A stretch of 64,000 bases of DNA from assembly GCF_035594125.1 (NCBI RefSeq), contig NC_087161.1:8020001-8084000 (forward strand), given 5' to 3'. Numbering within the stretch: position 1 is the stretch's first letter; the number at the start of each line of letters is the position of its first letter. The translations under genes and the position numbers were made by a program. Below, in pieces: positions 51,938 through 62,460 of the stretch. The DNA comes from Scylla paramamosain. Its lineage: Eukaryota; Arthropoda; Malacostraca; Decapoda; Portunidae. The notes below the pieces were generated by a model. The model was not told the origin of the DNA and did no database searches. It saw nothing but the letters and a program-made list of their open reading frames with translations.

Positions 51938-52097
51938 GTGATGTAGGGGAGCTGCTGAAGCTGAGGTTTGCCTGGGGTGCCACACAAGCCAGTGCTGTCA
52001 CTGGAGAAAATGCAAAGAGCAGCTACAAAATGGATATGAGGCTCAAAAGATCTTAGCTAAGAAAGGTGTGACAAACTGATGCCCCCAACACTAGAGA

Positions 52098-52134
<37 letters not shown>

Positions 52135-52230
52135 ACATGATTATGATGTACAAATTTGTAGAAGGAAAAGAAAAGACTGACATCATGGATTTTGTGGTGC
52201 CACAACAATCAGTACTAAGAAGACACAGTA
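51938..52230 (+). mobile_element. CR1-like LINE 3' fragment
   Basis: KMQRAATKM followed, after a poly-A run, by NMIMMYKFVEGKEKTDIMDF and LRRHSKK. These match the end region of element A type LINEs (RVQSR..., RGDLIAIYK, TRGH). Severely decayed, with a 32-base poly-A in the middle. Confidence 0.6.
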
Positions 52231-52922
52231 AAAAAACTAAATAACTAAATAAAAATAAATAAATAAAAAAAGTGAGGAAATATAGTTTTCCTGACAGAAT
52301 AATGAGCCAAAGGAATTCACTAACAAAGTTGTGTGTACAAGGGACATCAATAGCTTTAAAGATAAATATAACAGATTAAATTTAAAAGATGGGACATTAT
52401 GAGCTTGACTCAATCCTGTAAAAATATAATTAGATAAGAACACACTAGAAAACTAGTGTGATGGATGAATGTGTGGGCATTTACTCCAGTGTAGTTAACC
52501 TCCCCAGTATCAGGATATTTCTAGCATTATGATTTTACTGGTGCTGTACAAATTTTCATTAATTTATTTATTTTTGACATAAAACTTATGTTTAAAAAAT
52601 ACAAAAAATAACAATAACCATATTTATACTCTATATGGCAAGGCTGCCATATAAAAGTTTTAGAATTATTGTGTGGCCATAGCAGGTTAGCTACATCAAG
52701 CTGTATCATCAGTCTATATAGCAAATAAGAATGAATAGAAAGTCTTGTAAAATGATGCCATGAAGAAAATATCAGACAAATAACCCAATAGAGAGGATGG
52801 AGTAGATAGAGACAACCAGTTTTGGTAAATGAAATACACAATTATGGAAATTATATGAAAGTATGACATAACTCGAGAAAAATTAACACCCGATGATGGA
52901 CAAAAACTGATAACTCACTCAC
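52231..52922. other. sequence downstream of the last visible POT1-like exon
   Basis: AT-rich. A minus-strand frame ending near 52527 would give a short in-frame tail if an acceptor-like TTTGTACAG at about 52546-52554 were used, but it has no POT1-like sequence. The final exon was not identified. Confidence 0.4.
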
Positions 52923-53084
52923 CAAAGAACTGGTTGGCATTGTCTCCAGTGAGCCATGCTGTCTGTTGGAAGCCTGATTTAGGATTCTTTACCACAACTT
53001 TTGCCTTGATAAAGGGACGAACAGTGGAGGTCAGGTGATGAGGTACCAACCCGTGATCATTTTCACAACATGGTAGTTGTTCTC
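52923..53084 (-). CDS. POT1: POT1-like exon (end of C-terminal OB fold, last found)
   Basis: The acceptor TTTACCTGCAG precedes GAG AAC. The exon completes Gly, then encodes EQLPCCENDHGLVPHHLTST, RPFIKAKVVVKNPKSGFQQ and TAWLTGDNANQFF, ending one base before GTGAGT. The coding phase requires at least one more exon. Confidence 0.75.
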
Positions 53085-53854
53085 CTGCAGGTAAATAACT
53101 GACAGTAGATAAATGATACTTTTCAACATTTCCTAACCTAATAATATCATACTGTTAATTTTTCTAGCATGGTTCAAGTCAATACACTTCTAATTTCCTG
53201 GTTGAGGAACTAGTTGAGTACTCAAACAAGCTAGAATAGGAATGCTTGGATAGGGAGAGATGAAAAAGCCTTATGCCTTGGCCATCCCCTGGAATAATGG
53301 TTTCCAAAATTTGGGTAAATTACCACCTGTGGGTAATAGAGCAAATTTGGGGAGTACTGGATGGATGACGGAAAAACTACCAAAGAATTCTGGAAAACAA
53401 GAAAACATTGCTCTACCTGGCACTAAGATTAATATTAACTTAGTCTCTGCAAGAAGGGATTCTCAACTGTGCTAGGGATGAAAATAAAGAACATTGCTTG
53501 AATGCTGCAAACATTGTCAGGTTGGCACTTTCAACCACAAAGCCATGAATTTCTCAACTAGCTTCAAGCATGAAACTCCATCCATCTAATTGACAGATGA
53601 TAATGATGTTCTTGACATCTTTTCAATAGTAATTTGAGATGTAAAATATTCAAACACTATAAATAAAACTATCTTCAGTGTTTTAATGCAGTCATATATA
53701 TCAATATTGACATTTTGTAAAGGGGGTAACATGCTTAATGTGGCATGTTAAATTGGATATCAAGCTAAAAAAAATAAGGAACCAATGCCCTAAAAGGTTA
53801 ACCCTCTCTCTCTCTCTCTTTTTTTTACTCAAGAGGGTTATTGAGAGAGAGAGG

Positions 53855-53893
<39 letters not shown>

Positions 53894-56800
53894 CCCACTC
53901 AAATGCCAGCTCCCAAAGCGACATAGATAAAATTATGAAATAACAGAGGATAAGTGTCTTGAAACCTCTCTCAAGAAAGAGTCCAAGTCATACGAAGGAT
54001 GAAATATAGATGTAAGAAGGGACTTCCAGAGTTTACCAGAGAAAGGGATGAATGATTGAGAATATTGGTTAATTCTTGCATTAGAGAGGTAGACAGAATA
54101 GGGGTGAGAGAAAGAAGAAAGTCTTGTGCAATGAGGCCATGGAAGGGGAGGCATGCAGTGTTAGCAAGGTCAGAAGAGCAGCTAGCATAAAAATAGTGGT
54201 AAAAGATAACTTAAGATGCAACATTGCAGTGATAAAGCTGAAGGAACTACAATAAAAATAGTGGTAAAAGATAACTTAAGATGCAACACTGTAGTGATAA
54301 AGCTGAATGAACCACAGAGTCAAAGAGAGCTAGATAGAATAAATTTTTCCTATTCTTGCTGCATTTATTATAAACATATATATATTCCTTAAAAAAAAAA
54401 AAATAATAAAAAAAAATAAAAAAATTGCCCCCATATACAAAGCTATAACATAACATAACAGATTATGTGCCTAAGTGACTGAAAATTAATTTTTGGCAAT
54501 TTACATGCCTCTTATCCTGCTGTGTGATGTGATTCCTACGAGTGTTCTATGAAATTCTTATCAAGAGTAGATTAAGAATACTTTAACTCATCATATTGGT
54601 TAACGGAAAAAAAAACAATGAGATATATGAATGTTCAATGACACATTATGTAATAAATGACTGAAACTTTTGATTGTGATTACTGTCAAAGATATCTGAA
54701 TAATAACCCCGTACCATTGTTGTAGAACCCATGCTGCTGAATGCAATTTGTGCAGTGAAGTGAATTCTGTGAATACAGCTCTCTAGGTGAGTGCAAGCAG
54801 ATGAGTTCGATGCAGGAGAATGTGTTGTCACAATTTTGACAGAACCCCCACAACCACTGGTGGACACACATATTATCTGGACCTAAGGAAAAGAACGAAA
54901 GGGTAAACTTAAGAAACAATGAAAATTAATTAAAAAACCTTTGAGCAAAAGAATTCTTACACTATCAAAGGAAAATAAATCAGAACTGAAAACCAGCTGA
55001 TGCCAGCGTGTATCAGGTTAAACTTTACCCAATGATGCACAGGTTAATTAACTTTCCTCCATAACCACACATGTTCCTTTGCTCCACACTTACCTCTGCA
55101 AATGGGACACTCCTGTTTTGTGATGGCTCTGATGTCTGTGATGGCAGCCTTTACATGATAAATTTCTCCAACCTTTCCTTCATAGAAGAAAGTCTCCAGG
55201 CTTAAGTACTGACACTTGGCAGTCCTGATCTGAGGAATAAAACACAGGAAATTTTTATTTCATTATTTTCAAGTCATAATTTGCACAGGTTAAATATTTT
55301 CTCACCGTAAGGCAGTCCTGATCTGAGGAGTAAAACACAGGGAATTTTTATTTCATTAATTTCAGGTCATAATTTGCACAGGTTAAATATTTTCTCACTG
55401 TAAAAAGGAAAACATGGAGGGTTCTTGATGTAAAAATAAAACTGTGTGGTAAAATATGGTCCTCTTACTGGTAATGATCACCATGAGTGTTTGTTGCTTG
55501 CTTGTGCTATTTATCCAATCACCTTGTTCACTAGCCTGTTGATGTTAGGATTCAAGTGCTCGGCTCAGGTGAGAGGAACTGGTTTTGAAACCAATGTCAT
55601 GTTGAAACAACACACAGGTGTCTTTCACACAAGACACCTGCTCTATTACCACAGGATTCAAATCAAGAAGTTGTGGTATTACTGCCTAGGAAGAATGTAC
55701 AGCTTGCAAGTCTATTCTTTGTATGTGTATGACCAACCAAAATTAAGATCAAATCAGAACTAATATCTATGGCAAGTAGTACAACAGAGAACTTACCTAC
55801 ACTTACCACTGAAGGAGTAACTTCACATTTCAGACTTACTGGACTAATAGGAAAACTATTCATTCAAGTCTCTCAAATTTTCTAGTACTGGCCAAAATTC
55901 AACAAAAAAATTTTGATGGGGATGACTGTAGAGAAAAGAGAATTTTCACAGGAGCATGTATCCCTGTAGATACTCTTGTCACAGTTAACTTTCAACAGAA
56001 TAGATTTAACTAATACCAATCACAAAATAATAACAAATTTGGTCAAATAAGAGTTAAAAAAAAAAAAAATCTATTTGCATAATCTGACACCTTTGTTATG
56101 CAGCAGTATACAGTACATCATAACAGGGATGGAAACATGTTTTTCATTAATGTACTTGTACTTTAATATTCAAATCTGCCCTACACTTGTATATTCTCAT
56201 CATCTCATCATCCATCTTACATCCGCTCATGTAATACTTGTAAATGTGTGCACTGTGTATAATTCCATACACCTCACCTCCTGCACCTCCTCTAAGGCAC
56301 CACAGTGAGCTGAGATGGTGGAGCATGACTGGTCATGGATAAGATTTTTTCGGGAGGAATGTAGCAGGGGATGTCTTGTAGCGAGGAACTCTGGAGAGGA
56401 AGGTTGGAGGAGCTGCTTGGAGGTGGTAGGATGTGAGGAAGGATCTTGAGACTGCCTTGAAGTGGAAGGCTGAGGGGAGGAGATATAGACTGTTGGCCTG
56501 GAAGAGTCATACTGAAAGGAGGAGGGATCAAGAGGTTGCCTAGTGATAGAAGATTGAGGGGAGGAGGCGTGGGACTGAGAGGATGGATGGAGAGGCTGTC
56601 TGATGGAGGTGGTGTGACTGGAGGACCCTGAGGTGCATAAGTTCAATCGCTGTCGTTTGTGCGGTGGAGTAATGCTGAAAATAAGATAAATGAAATCTGA
56701 TAGGATATGAAATCTGACAGGATTTGAACTCAGTCATTTGAGTTCTAATCTTGTTGGAAGCTGGCCATTTTCAAGCTATCATCAACTGGCTGAAGAATAA

Positions 56801-59152
56801 CTACATACTTCCTATCAATTCTATCTTTGACAGAAACTGCACTGACAAAATCTAGAGGGCAGCATGAGCCTCTGAAAAGGTGTCACTCTAAAAATCTGTC
56901 TATGTTATCATGGGAAGGAACTGACCAGCTAACCTTCCACAAATATAAGGCCAACAACCAGAATTACTTACTTGTGCTATAGACCAATAAGATATGTTGA
57001 TAAATATATAAATAATGATAAAATAAATCTATAAATCTATTGTTATGTGCAGCAAGATGGAGAACTGAAATAGTGAGAAGAAAAATTAGCAGAGAAGTAG
57101 GAAGGAGAAAAATAAGGGAGAAGAGGGGGAGAGAGTGAGAAGAGAGATACTCACATCAGTGACAGGTCGAGGAAGGTGCAAAGTTTACAATAAAACTTAT
57201 ATAAATGAGAAGTTGATCTTCCCCACCTGATATCCCCAACTTTCATTGCTTTTTGAAAGTTAAAATGAACAAATCATATAACAGAAGGATTGCTCTCTCC
57301 CATAGTGTAATAAGTTTTCACCCAACCCTCCAAATAGCCCAACAATAATTTTTATATGATGATGTTCAGTTCCGCGTGGGATAGCAGTGAGTGGAGTGGA
57401 GGCGAGCAGGATGAACCATCACCCCCCCAGCTCTACTTCCCCCTTCCCCTCTTTCCACCCAGTTTCCCTGTTTTGTGTATATGTTGGAGGGGATGAGTTA
57501 ACAGACTCTCTCACTGGCAGTCAGTCAGTAACCTGTTGGATATCATAGAGTGTTGTTGTGGTGCTTAGCGGGTCGAGAGAAAGTGTGTCTAGGGGGGCAT
57601 ATTACTATAATTCTAAGAGTGGGATTACAGTATAACATCTTGTTACTATTATTGTATACTATGCAAGGCCCTATGGGAGGCCAGGACCTGGGAGAAGCCA
57701 GATATCCGACGAGAGAGCATTTATGAATCAAATTCTGGCTGCTCTTGTGACAGAGGATGACTCTGTGCACAGTCTTGTCTTGTGTCACTGTACTGTATAT
57801 TCTGATGGGAGCAGGCTCCTGTCCTCTCCCCCTTTCTCCTAAGTGCAATGTCCTGCAGTAGTGTCGAGTGTTTGTTGTTTGTCAAATGCTACTGGTCTTG
57901 GGCTACACAGCTGTGAGTGGGGCAGACCAGAAGATTATAATATTCAGCTAGATCACAGCTGTCTACCCTCTCCCCAGGCTCCACCAGTTATATTGGAGGT
58001 GTGGGGCTGTCTTTTGGAAGAGTGTAGATAGGCTGTTCTCTGGCCTGAGTGTATAATACTTTGTTGGATGTCTGCAGTCCATTACTGTGGGTGGTTGTCT
58101 AGTGAGGTGTTATACCTTGATCTGTGTTGTTGCTACTGTCTGTGCTCCCTAGTTCTTTCCAGCTAGGGGGGGTTTAAGTTGGCTTTTGTTATATTCCCTT
58201 CTCCATGGACAGGTTAAATGGAGTGGTGACCAAACTGAGGTTGTATAATTGTTGACCAGCAGGTGCCTGGAATAGTTATGTTATGCCCGAATTAGGCTAG
58301 AAGCTAGCCTGGAGAAAGTTGACCCGAGTGTAGTGGGATCTGTGAAAGTGGCTGAACCTAGTTGTAACACAATTTACATACCAGGATGGCAATCCAACGC
58401 TGAGTGGCCTAGACAAAGCATCACACACTCATACATGCATCATTTTTACTCTTAGACCTATTGACCTCTTGTGGAAAAGGACAGTCTCACAAACAAAAAT
58501 CATAAACACGGAACAGCTGGACACATACTTCCACAGCAAGTACTGACAGCATACATTAGTTTATCCCTGCTCACTCATAATGAGGCTGTTCCCTTCCCCA
58601 CACCTACTCCAATCCTTAGACAACAGCAGATGCAGGGTACTGCATTTGCCAGATGGACCCACACCCCTCCCAATGGTTGACAAAACTTCATTACTTTCAT
58701 GCACTCACCACTGTTGCTCTCTATTCACCTCTATCACATACAATAATTCTTGCTTGCTGCACAATCATTCCTCTTCCTTATAGTGCTCTCTTCACAAATT
58801 TTTTTTTTTTTTCACTACAGGTGTGGCCTTCCTCTTAATCTTTCTAATATACACATCTGACCTCAATATATTATCTTTATTAGTTTTCAGTCTTCTATCC
58901 TCTCCACATGCCCAAACCATCTTAACACACACTGATCTGCCTATCCAGCCAACTCTCTCAAAATACCAGTTCATAAAATAAACACAAATGTATAAATGAG
59001 GAAAATTGTAATATAAAACCTGATAATTTGAGCACCTAGAGCATCTAGAGGACAGAGTGATGCAATGAATGTTACCATTGCATGTAGGGGAGGCAACTGA
59101 ATGATTCCACTTTTTGACAAAGGAACAGTGTATAGCTGTATAAACACAATTT

Positions 59153-59239
<87 letters not shown>

Positions 59240-60045
59240 CAAAAGCAAAAAATAAATAAATAAATAAAATAAATAAATAAATAAATAAATAAATAAAAAA
59301 TAAAAATAAAAATAAAAATAAATAAATAAATAAAGTTAAGCCTTTACTAGAATCCTTACTCTTTCATTTTTTCTCAAGTAAACTTTGGAGCTTTTTGTCC
59401 AATTCTTTTTTACTTTCTGTGACTCAGACTATTTCAAGGAGTATAAAGTCACCAGAACTGAACTGGATTGCCTGGATGGAACCCTTTTTCATTATTTTAT
59501 ATTTTCTTTTAGGAATACCAATGTGGGCTTTATATTTTTTGCTTCTGACCAGCATCCTTTGCACATAAAAAATAAGTAAATAAATAAATGAAAAGGTGAG
59601 AGTGAAGAATGGGAAAATGGTAATGGTAGCTTGAGTGAGGCTGAGAGAAGCTATGCAGGATGAACATTGAGACATAAGAGATGTAGTGAGGTGCTGGAGG
59701 TGTGAGAAATAACAAGTAAAGGTTGAGACACAGTACCTAGAGCTGTGGTCCTTATTTTTGGCATCCCAAGAGCAACCATCATCATGGTTGTCCACTGCTG
59801 GTGATTTTCCCTCATCTGTTGCCTCCAGCACACTGCTGTGAGTAGAGGGAGTGTGTAAGGGTTGTCAATGGCAGATCCAAGAGCAACACATTACAACTTT
59901 ATGCTGCATAATGAAAGGAAGGACTGAAAAAAAAAAAAAAAACTAAATAAAAAATAATAAATAAAAAAAAATAAATAAAAATAAATAAATAAATAAAAAT
60001 AAGAAATAACAAATTAAATAATATAAGTAACAATAATAATAATAA

Positions 60046-60102
<57 letters not shown>

Positions 60103-62220
60103 GAAAAATAAATAAACAGAAGAAGAAGAAGAAGAAAAATAAAAATAAATAAACAGAAGAAGAAGAAGAAGACGAAGAAGAAGAAGAAGAAGAAGAAGAA
60201 GAAAATAGATAAATAAATAAACATAGTATGATATAGTATTCATACTGACACTCATGTATTTGAAACCTGAATGGGGAATGAAAGATAAAGTCAAGGGTTG
60301 AAGTATAGTACCTTCTCAATTATTGTACTTGATTTCTTTCAAGGGCATAGTGCTAAACTTAACAAGCGCAAAACTTGGGCTACAGAAACTCCTGGAAAAA
60401 TGCTTATCTATTCCGGCTGCATGCCCCAGAACTGTGTGTGTTTTGTCCTTACATTAAGCATGAAGCAGTGCCACAGCATCCAAAACTGTCTGTGTGTGTA
60501 TGTGCAAGTTTTGTCCTCACATATGATGTGACAAAGCGCTGCAGCCATGTGGCACCATCACATCCACCACAGTAATGAAACATCTGTTATTTGTTTGTTT
60601 TTCGCAATGTGGTGGTGCTGTCACCAGCCTTTCTCCCCTCTCTCACAAGCAGACTGCACATGAAAAATTTGTGTGTTCAGGTATGTGAAATGTATATGGA
60701 AATAGAAATACAATACACAACACATATGTATTTATTTCTATTACTTGTGATGCCAATGGTATGAATGTGACCCATATGCAAAGAAAGTGTGAAACTTGGA
60801 GAGATAATAAGTGGAAGCTGAGATGGTAAGAATTTAGGATTCAGTATGAAACTTGATGATCTCAAAACTCAAATACTGTGAAACTTGTGGTGGGGTACTG
60901 TAGATGGTGAATTCCTTGAGAAATGCCTGAGATGTGCAAAGAAAGGAAAGTGAAAGTAATGAAACTGTGTGTAACAGATATATCATGTATAGGTGTTAAG
61001 AAATTATATGTGGAGTGGTTAAGAAGTTTAAATGCGATGCCTCAAGATGACCTATTTTTGTGTCAGGGAGATTGGCTGAATGAGAGGTTCAGCATTAATG
61101 ACACTTTCATAACTTTATTTATTTACTTTTTTTTTTTTTTTTTTTTTTTGCAGGGATGTTGGTGAGGTAGTGACAGGATGGTCAAGACTGATTTCCACTC
61201 AGGCCTCTGGGATCACCTTGGCCTGATTGGTGCAGACTTGTGCTCCATAAGTGTCTTTCAAAATCTCTAATGGCCAATTCATTCTGCCTGCAGATTAATT
61301 TCTGTGTTTCCTTATGCTCCATGGCAGGGCACAACACGGGTGAGCAGAATAGATCCCAAAGAGGGAATCACCCCATGACTTACTAGAGAGGCTTGGCAAC
61401 ATGCTAGCAAATTAAAATAGTCCCAGAGAAGACAAGTGAAAATGGAGTCTCAAAAAAAGAGCCAAGAGAAAAACAAGTGTGTATCAGAAATGGGAAAGTG
61501 AAATATCAGATATTAATGAAAGAGAAACCCATGTAGTGATAGAACAGTCAGGCCCAAATGAAATCCACTTGGGTCTTAGTGATCATTCTGGCCTGACTAG
61601 TGAGATTTTGGACTTATGTTTCTGTGAGTGTTCTTAACAGGCGTTTTGTTTCTGTGGGAGCCTGTCATGCCCACCTTTTCATAATGTTTCGAAAAAGAGC
61701 ATTACAGTGGTGGTGGTGTAGACTTACTTCTTAAGGAGTAGTAGCTCTGGATCATCATTTCCCAGCACCTTTATGTAAATATCATCATTTGTCATCATAA
61801 ACATCAACTTCCAACAGTCACCATACAGGTAGTCACACTCCACACCTCTAAGCTGCACAAAGCTACCATGCTGGAAGGAGAGCAGAAGTTGAGGGCATGA
61901 CAGTAGCAATGCACATACATTATTTTGTTAGTGCCTTGTGTGTTATTTTGTGCATTCTGTATCCTAAACGTGTTGCTTCACTGTGTTATGTGTGCAATGA
62001 ATATAATAGTCATACACATAATAAGTAAATCACATGAATGAAGACAGAAGCCAAAAAAGTATGAGGTGTCTAAGGAATATGAGGGAGGAAAAAAACACTA
62101 TACCTCCAGTTCATCCAGTTCTGGTGGAATAACATTGGTTTTTACCAGGATATCTACCTCCAGGCTGCCACGGACCCCCATCACCAGCTCCCTGTCTCTT
62201 TTAGTGGGGTTGTAGTTGAT
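52923..62220 (-). CDS. POT1: POT1-like telomere single-strand-binding protein, partial, seven exons
   Basis: POT1 binds the telomeric 3' overhang within shelterin in the nucleus. Seven exons (62220-62104, 61870-61728, 59835-59737, 56674-56278, 55229-55094, 54882-54715, 53084-52923) all have AG/GT borders. They join in one frame to about 407 residues. Exons 1-2 read like the end of the second OB fold: LEVDILVKTNVIPPELDELE then HGSFVQLRGVE, as in vertebrate POT1 (IDILV..., KVGSFLRI, ending in LKK). Exons 3-4 are a Ser-rich linker. Exon 5 starts an OB-like domain ending in CPIC, exon 6 is Cys-rich, and exon 7 has RPFIKAKVVVKNPKSGF and GDNANQFF, like the end of POT1 OB3. The first OB fold should lie right of the window. 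A SHLD2-like or other OB-fold protein is the main alternative. Confidence 0.72.
53853..54320 (-). mobile_element. family D LINE, 3'-end-only copy 7 (POT1-like intron)
   Basis: The minus strand encodes ARINQYSQSFIPFSGKLWKS and DLDSFLREVSRHL, with the poly-A complement at 53854-53892. It contains a 65-bp tandem duplication (54187-54251 and 54252-54316). It is in the same orientation as the POT1-like gene. Confidence 0.85.
54715..54882 (-). CDS. POT1: POT1-like exon (Cys-rich zinc region)
   Basis: The exon is 168 bases. In the phase set by the previous exon it encodes GPDNMCVHQWLWGFCQNC, then IELICLHSPRELY and LHCTNCIQQHGFYNN. Two C-x-x-C pairs (CQNC, CTNC) are visible. It ends one base before the donor GTACGG, which is a weaker donor than the others here. 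Confidence 0.7.
55094..55229 (-). CDS. POT1: POT1-like exon (start of C-terminal OB fold)
   Basis: The acceptor TATTCCTCAG precedes ATC AGG ACT. The exon encodes IRTAKCQYLSLETFFYEGKV, then GEIYHVKAAITDIRAITKQ and CPICR, and ends on one base before GTAAGT. The pattern L...Y.VKA...D and C-x-x-C resembles the opening strands and first zinc-binding pair of POT1 OB3. Confidence 0.75.
55218..55403 (-). repeat. 93-bp tandem duplication across a POT1-like splice acceptor
   Basis: 55218-55310 and 55311-55403 are about 94% alike by eye. Each begins GGCAGTCCTGATCTGAGGA, which is the complement of the exon start and acceptor. The upstream copy (55311-55403) therefore carries a second acceptor. Confidence 0.92.
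56278..56674 (-). CDS. POT1: POT1-like exon (Ser-rich linker with internal repeats and basic cluster)
   Basis: The exon is 397 bases and open throughout in the expected frame. It begins SITPPHKRQRLN, with a basic PPHKRQR cluster that could be a nuclear localisation signal. About five copies of an R-Q-P-L-x-P-S-S-type motif follow. It ends CGALEEVQE before the donor GTGAGG. Low complexity suggests a disordered linker. Confidence 0.7.
56675..59154. other. large intron of the POT1-like gene, mostly unidentified
   Basis: About 2.5 kb without a supported exon. The 57364-58212 stretch has an LTR-like flavour (TGTTC...GGACA ends, then GGTGACCAAACTG) but no second copy or target duplication was found. 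Confidence 0.4.
59155..59336. repeat. (AT)n followed by (AAAT)n
   Basis: AT tract at 59155-59236, then AAAT-type repeats to about 59336. Confidence 0.97.
59365..59585 (+). mobile_element. diverged family D-like 3' tail
   Basis: AAACTTTGGAGCTTTTTGTCC, then TTTCTGTGACTCAGACTATTTCAAGGAG, and GACCAGCATCCTTTGCACATAAAAAA follow the same order as the family D tail (AACTCTGGAACTC, CCTATGACTTGAA, GGCCAGTGTCCCTCCTACAT). It is an old copy or a related family. Confidence 0.5.
59737..59835 (-). CDS. POT1: POT1-like exon (acidic linker)
   Basis: The exon is 99 bases. It encodes VLEATDEGKSPAVDNHDDG and SWDAKNKDHSS in the frame required by the previous exon. It starts at a CAGCAG tandem acceptor and ends before GTACTG. 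Confidence 0.65.
59925..60218. repeat. poly-A, (AAAT)n, (AAT)n and (GAA)n simple-repeat cluster
   Basis: Tracts follow each other without unique sequence: A/AAAT to 60000, AAT at about 60033-60102, GAA at about 60119-60202. Leu- and Phe-rich frames on the minus strand are artefacts. Confidence 0.95.
60219..61727. other. POT1-like intron with an imperfect direct repeat
   Basis: No exon found. Two related stretches of about 60 bases lie at about 61181-61245 and 61555-61615 (both ...TTTCCAC/ATCCACTT...GGCCTGA.T.GTG...GACTT). A T/poly-T run is at 61127-61149. Confidence 0.45.
61728..61870 (-). CDS. POT1: POT1-like exon (OB2 end)
   Basis: The acceptor CTCCTTCCAG precedes CAT GGT AGC. The exon encodes HGSFVQLRGVECDYLYGDCW, continues KLMFMMTNDDIYIKVLGND and ends LLLLK plus two bases before the donor GTAAGT. 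It is 143 bases. Confidence 0.78.
62104..62220 (-). CDS. POT1: POT1-like exon (OB2 region, first visible)
   Basis: The acceptor CATGACAG precedes ATC AAC TAC. The exon is 39 codons including LVMGVRGSLEVDILVKTNV, and ends GAG before the donor GTATAG. The phase is 0 at both ends. Confidence 0.75.
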
Positions 62221-62460
62221 CTGTCATGAGTGAAGGGAGACAGGTTACATTAAATAAACACACTTCTTTTTGGCTATCAGCTTATTGATATGTTATTATC
62301 CTTTGCCCTTAACTTTCTTGAATGCAGAAAGTGAGGAAAATCCAACACAATATAATGTTAGCTAACATTAATGGCCTTTGATAATTGCAAAGTGTGAGGG
62401 AATATTATTTGCCACATTTCTATTCCATGCTGTCCACAGAAACTGCAATATTATATATCA

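Noticed and set aside
52527..52554. Terminal POT1-like exon after TTTGTACAG
   Set aside because: It would add only about six residues with no resemblance to the family C-terminus. There is no independent support.
57364..58212. Possible LTR (TGTTC...GGACA, followed by GGTGACCAAACTG like a primer-binding area)
   Set aside because: There is no second LTR, no target duplication and no gag/pol coding nearby. The resemblance is too weak to list as an element.
59899..60319. Leu/Phe/Ile-rich minus-strand frames resembling membrane proteins
   Set aside because: They are translations of (AAT)n, (AAAT)n and (GAA)n tracts.
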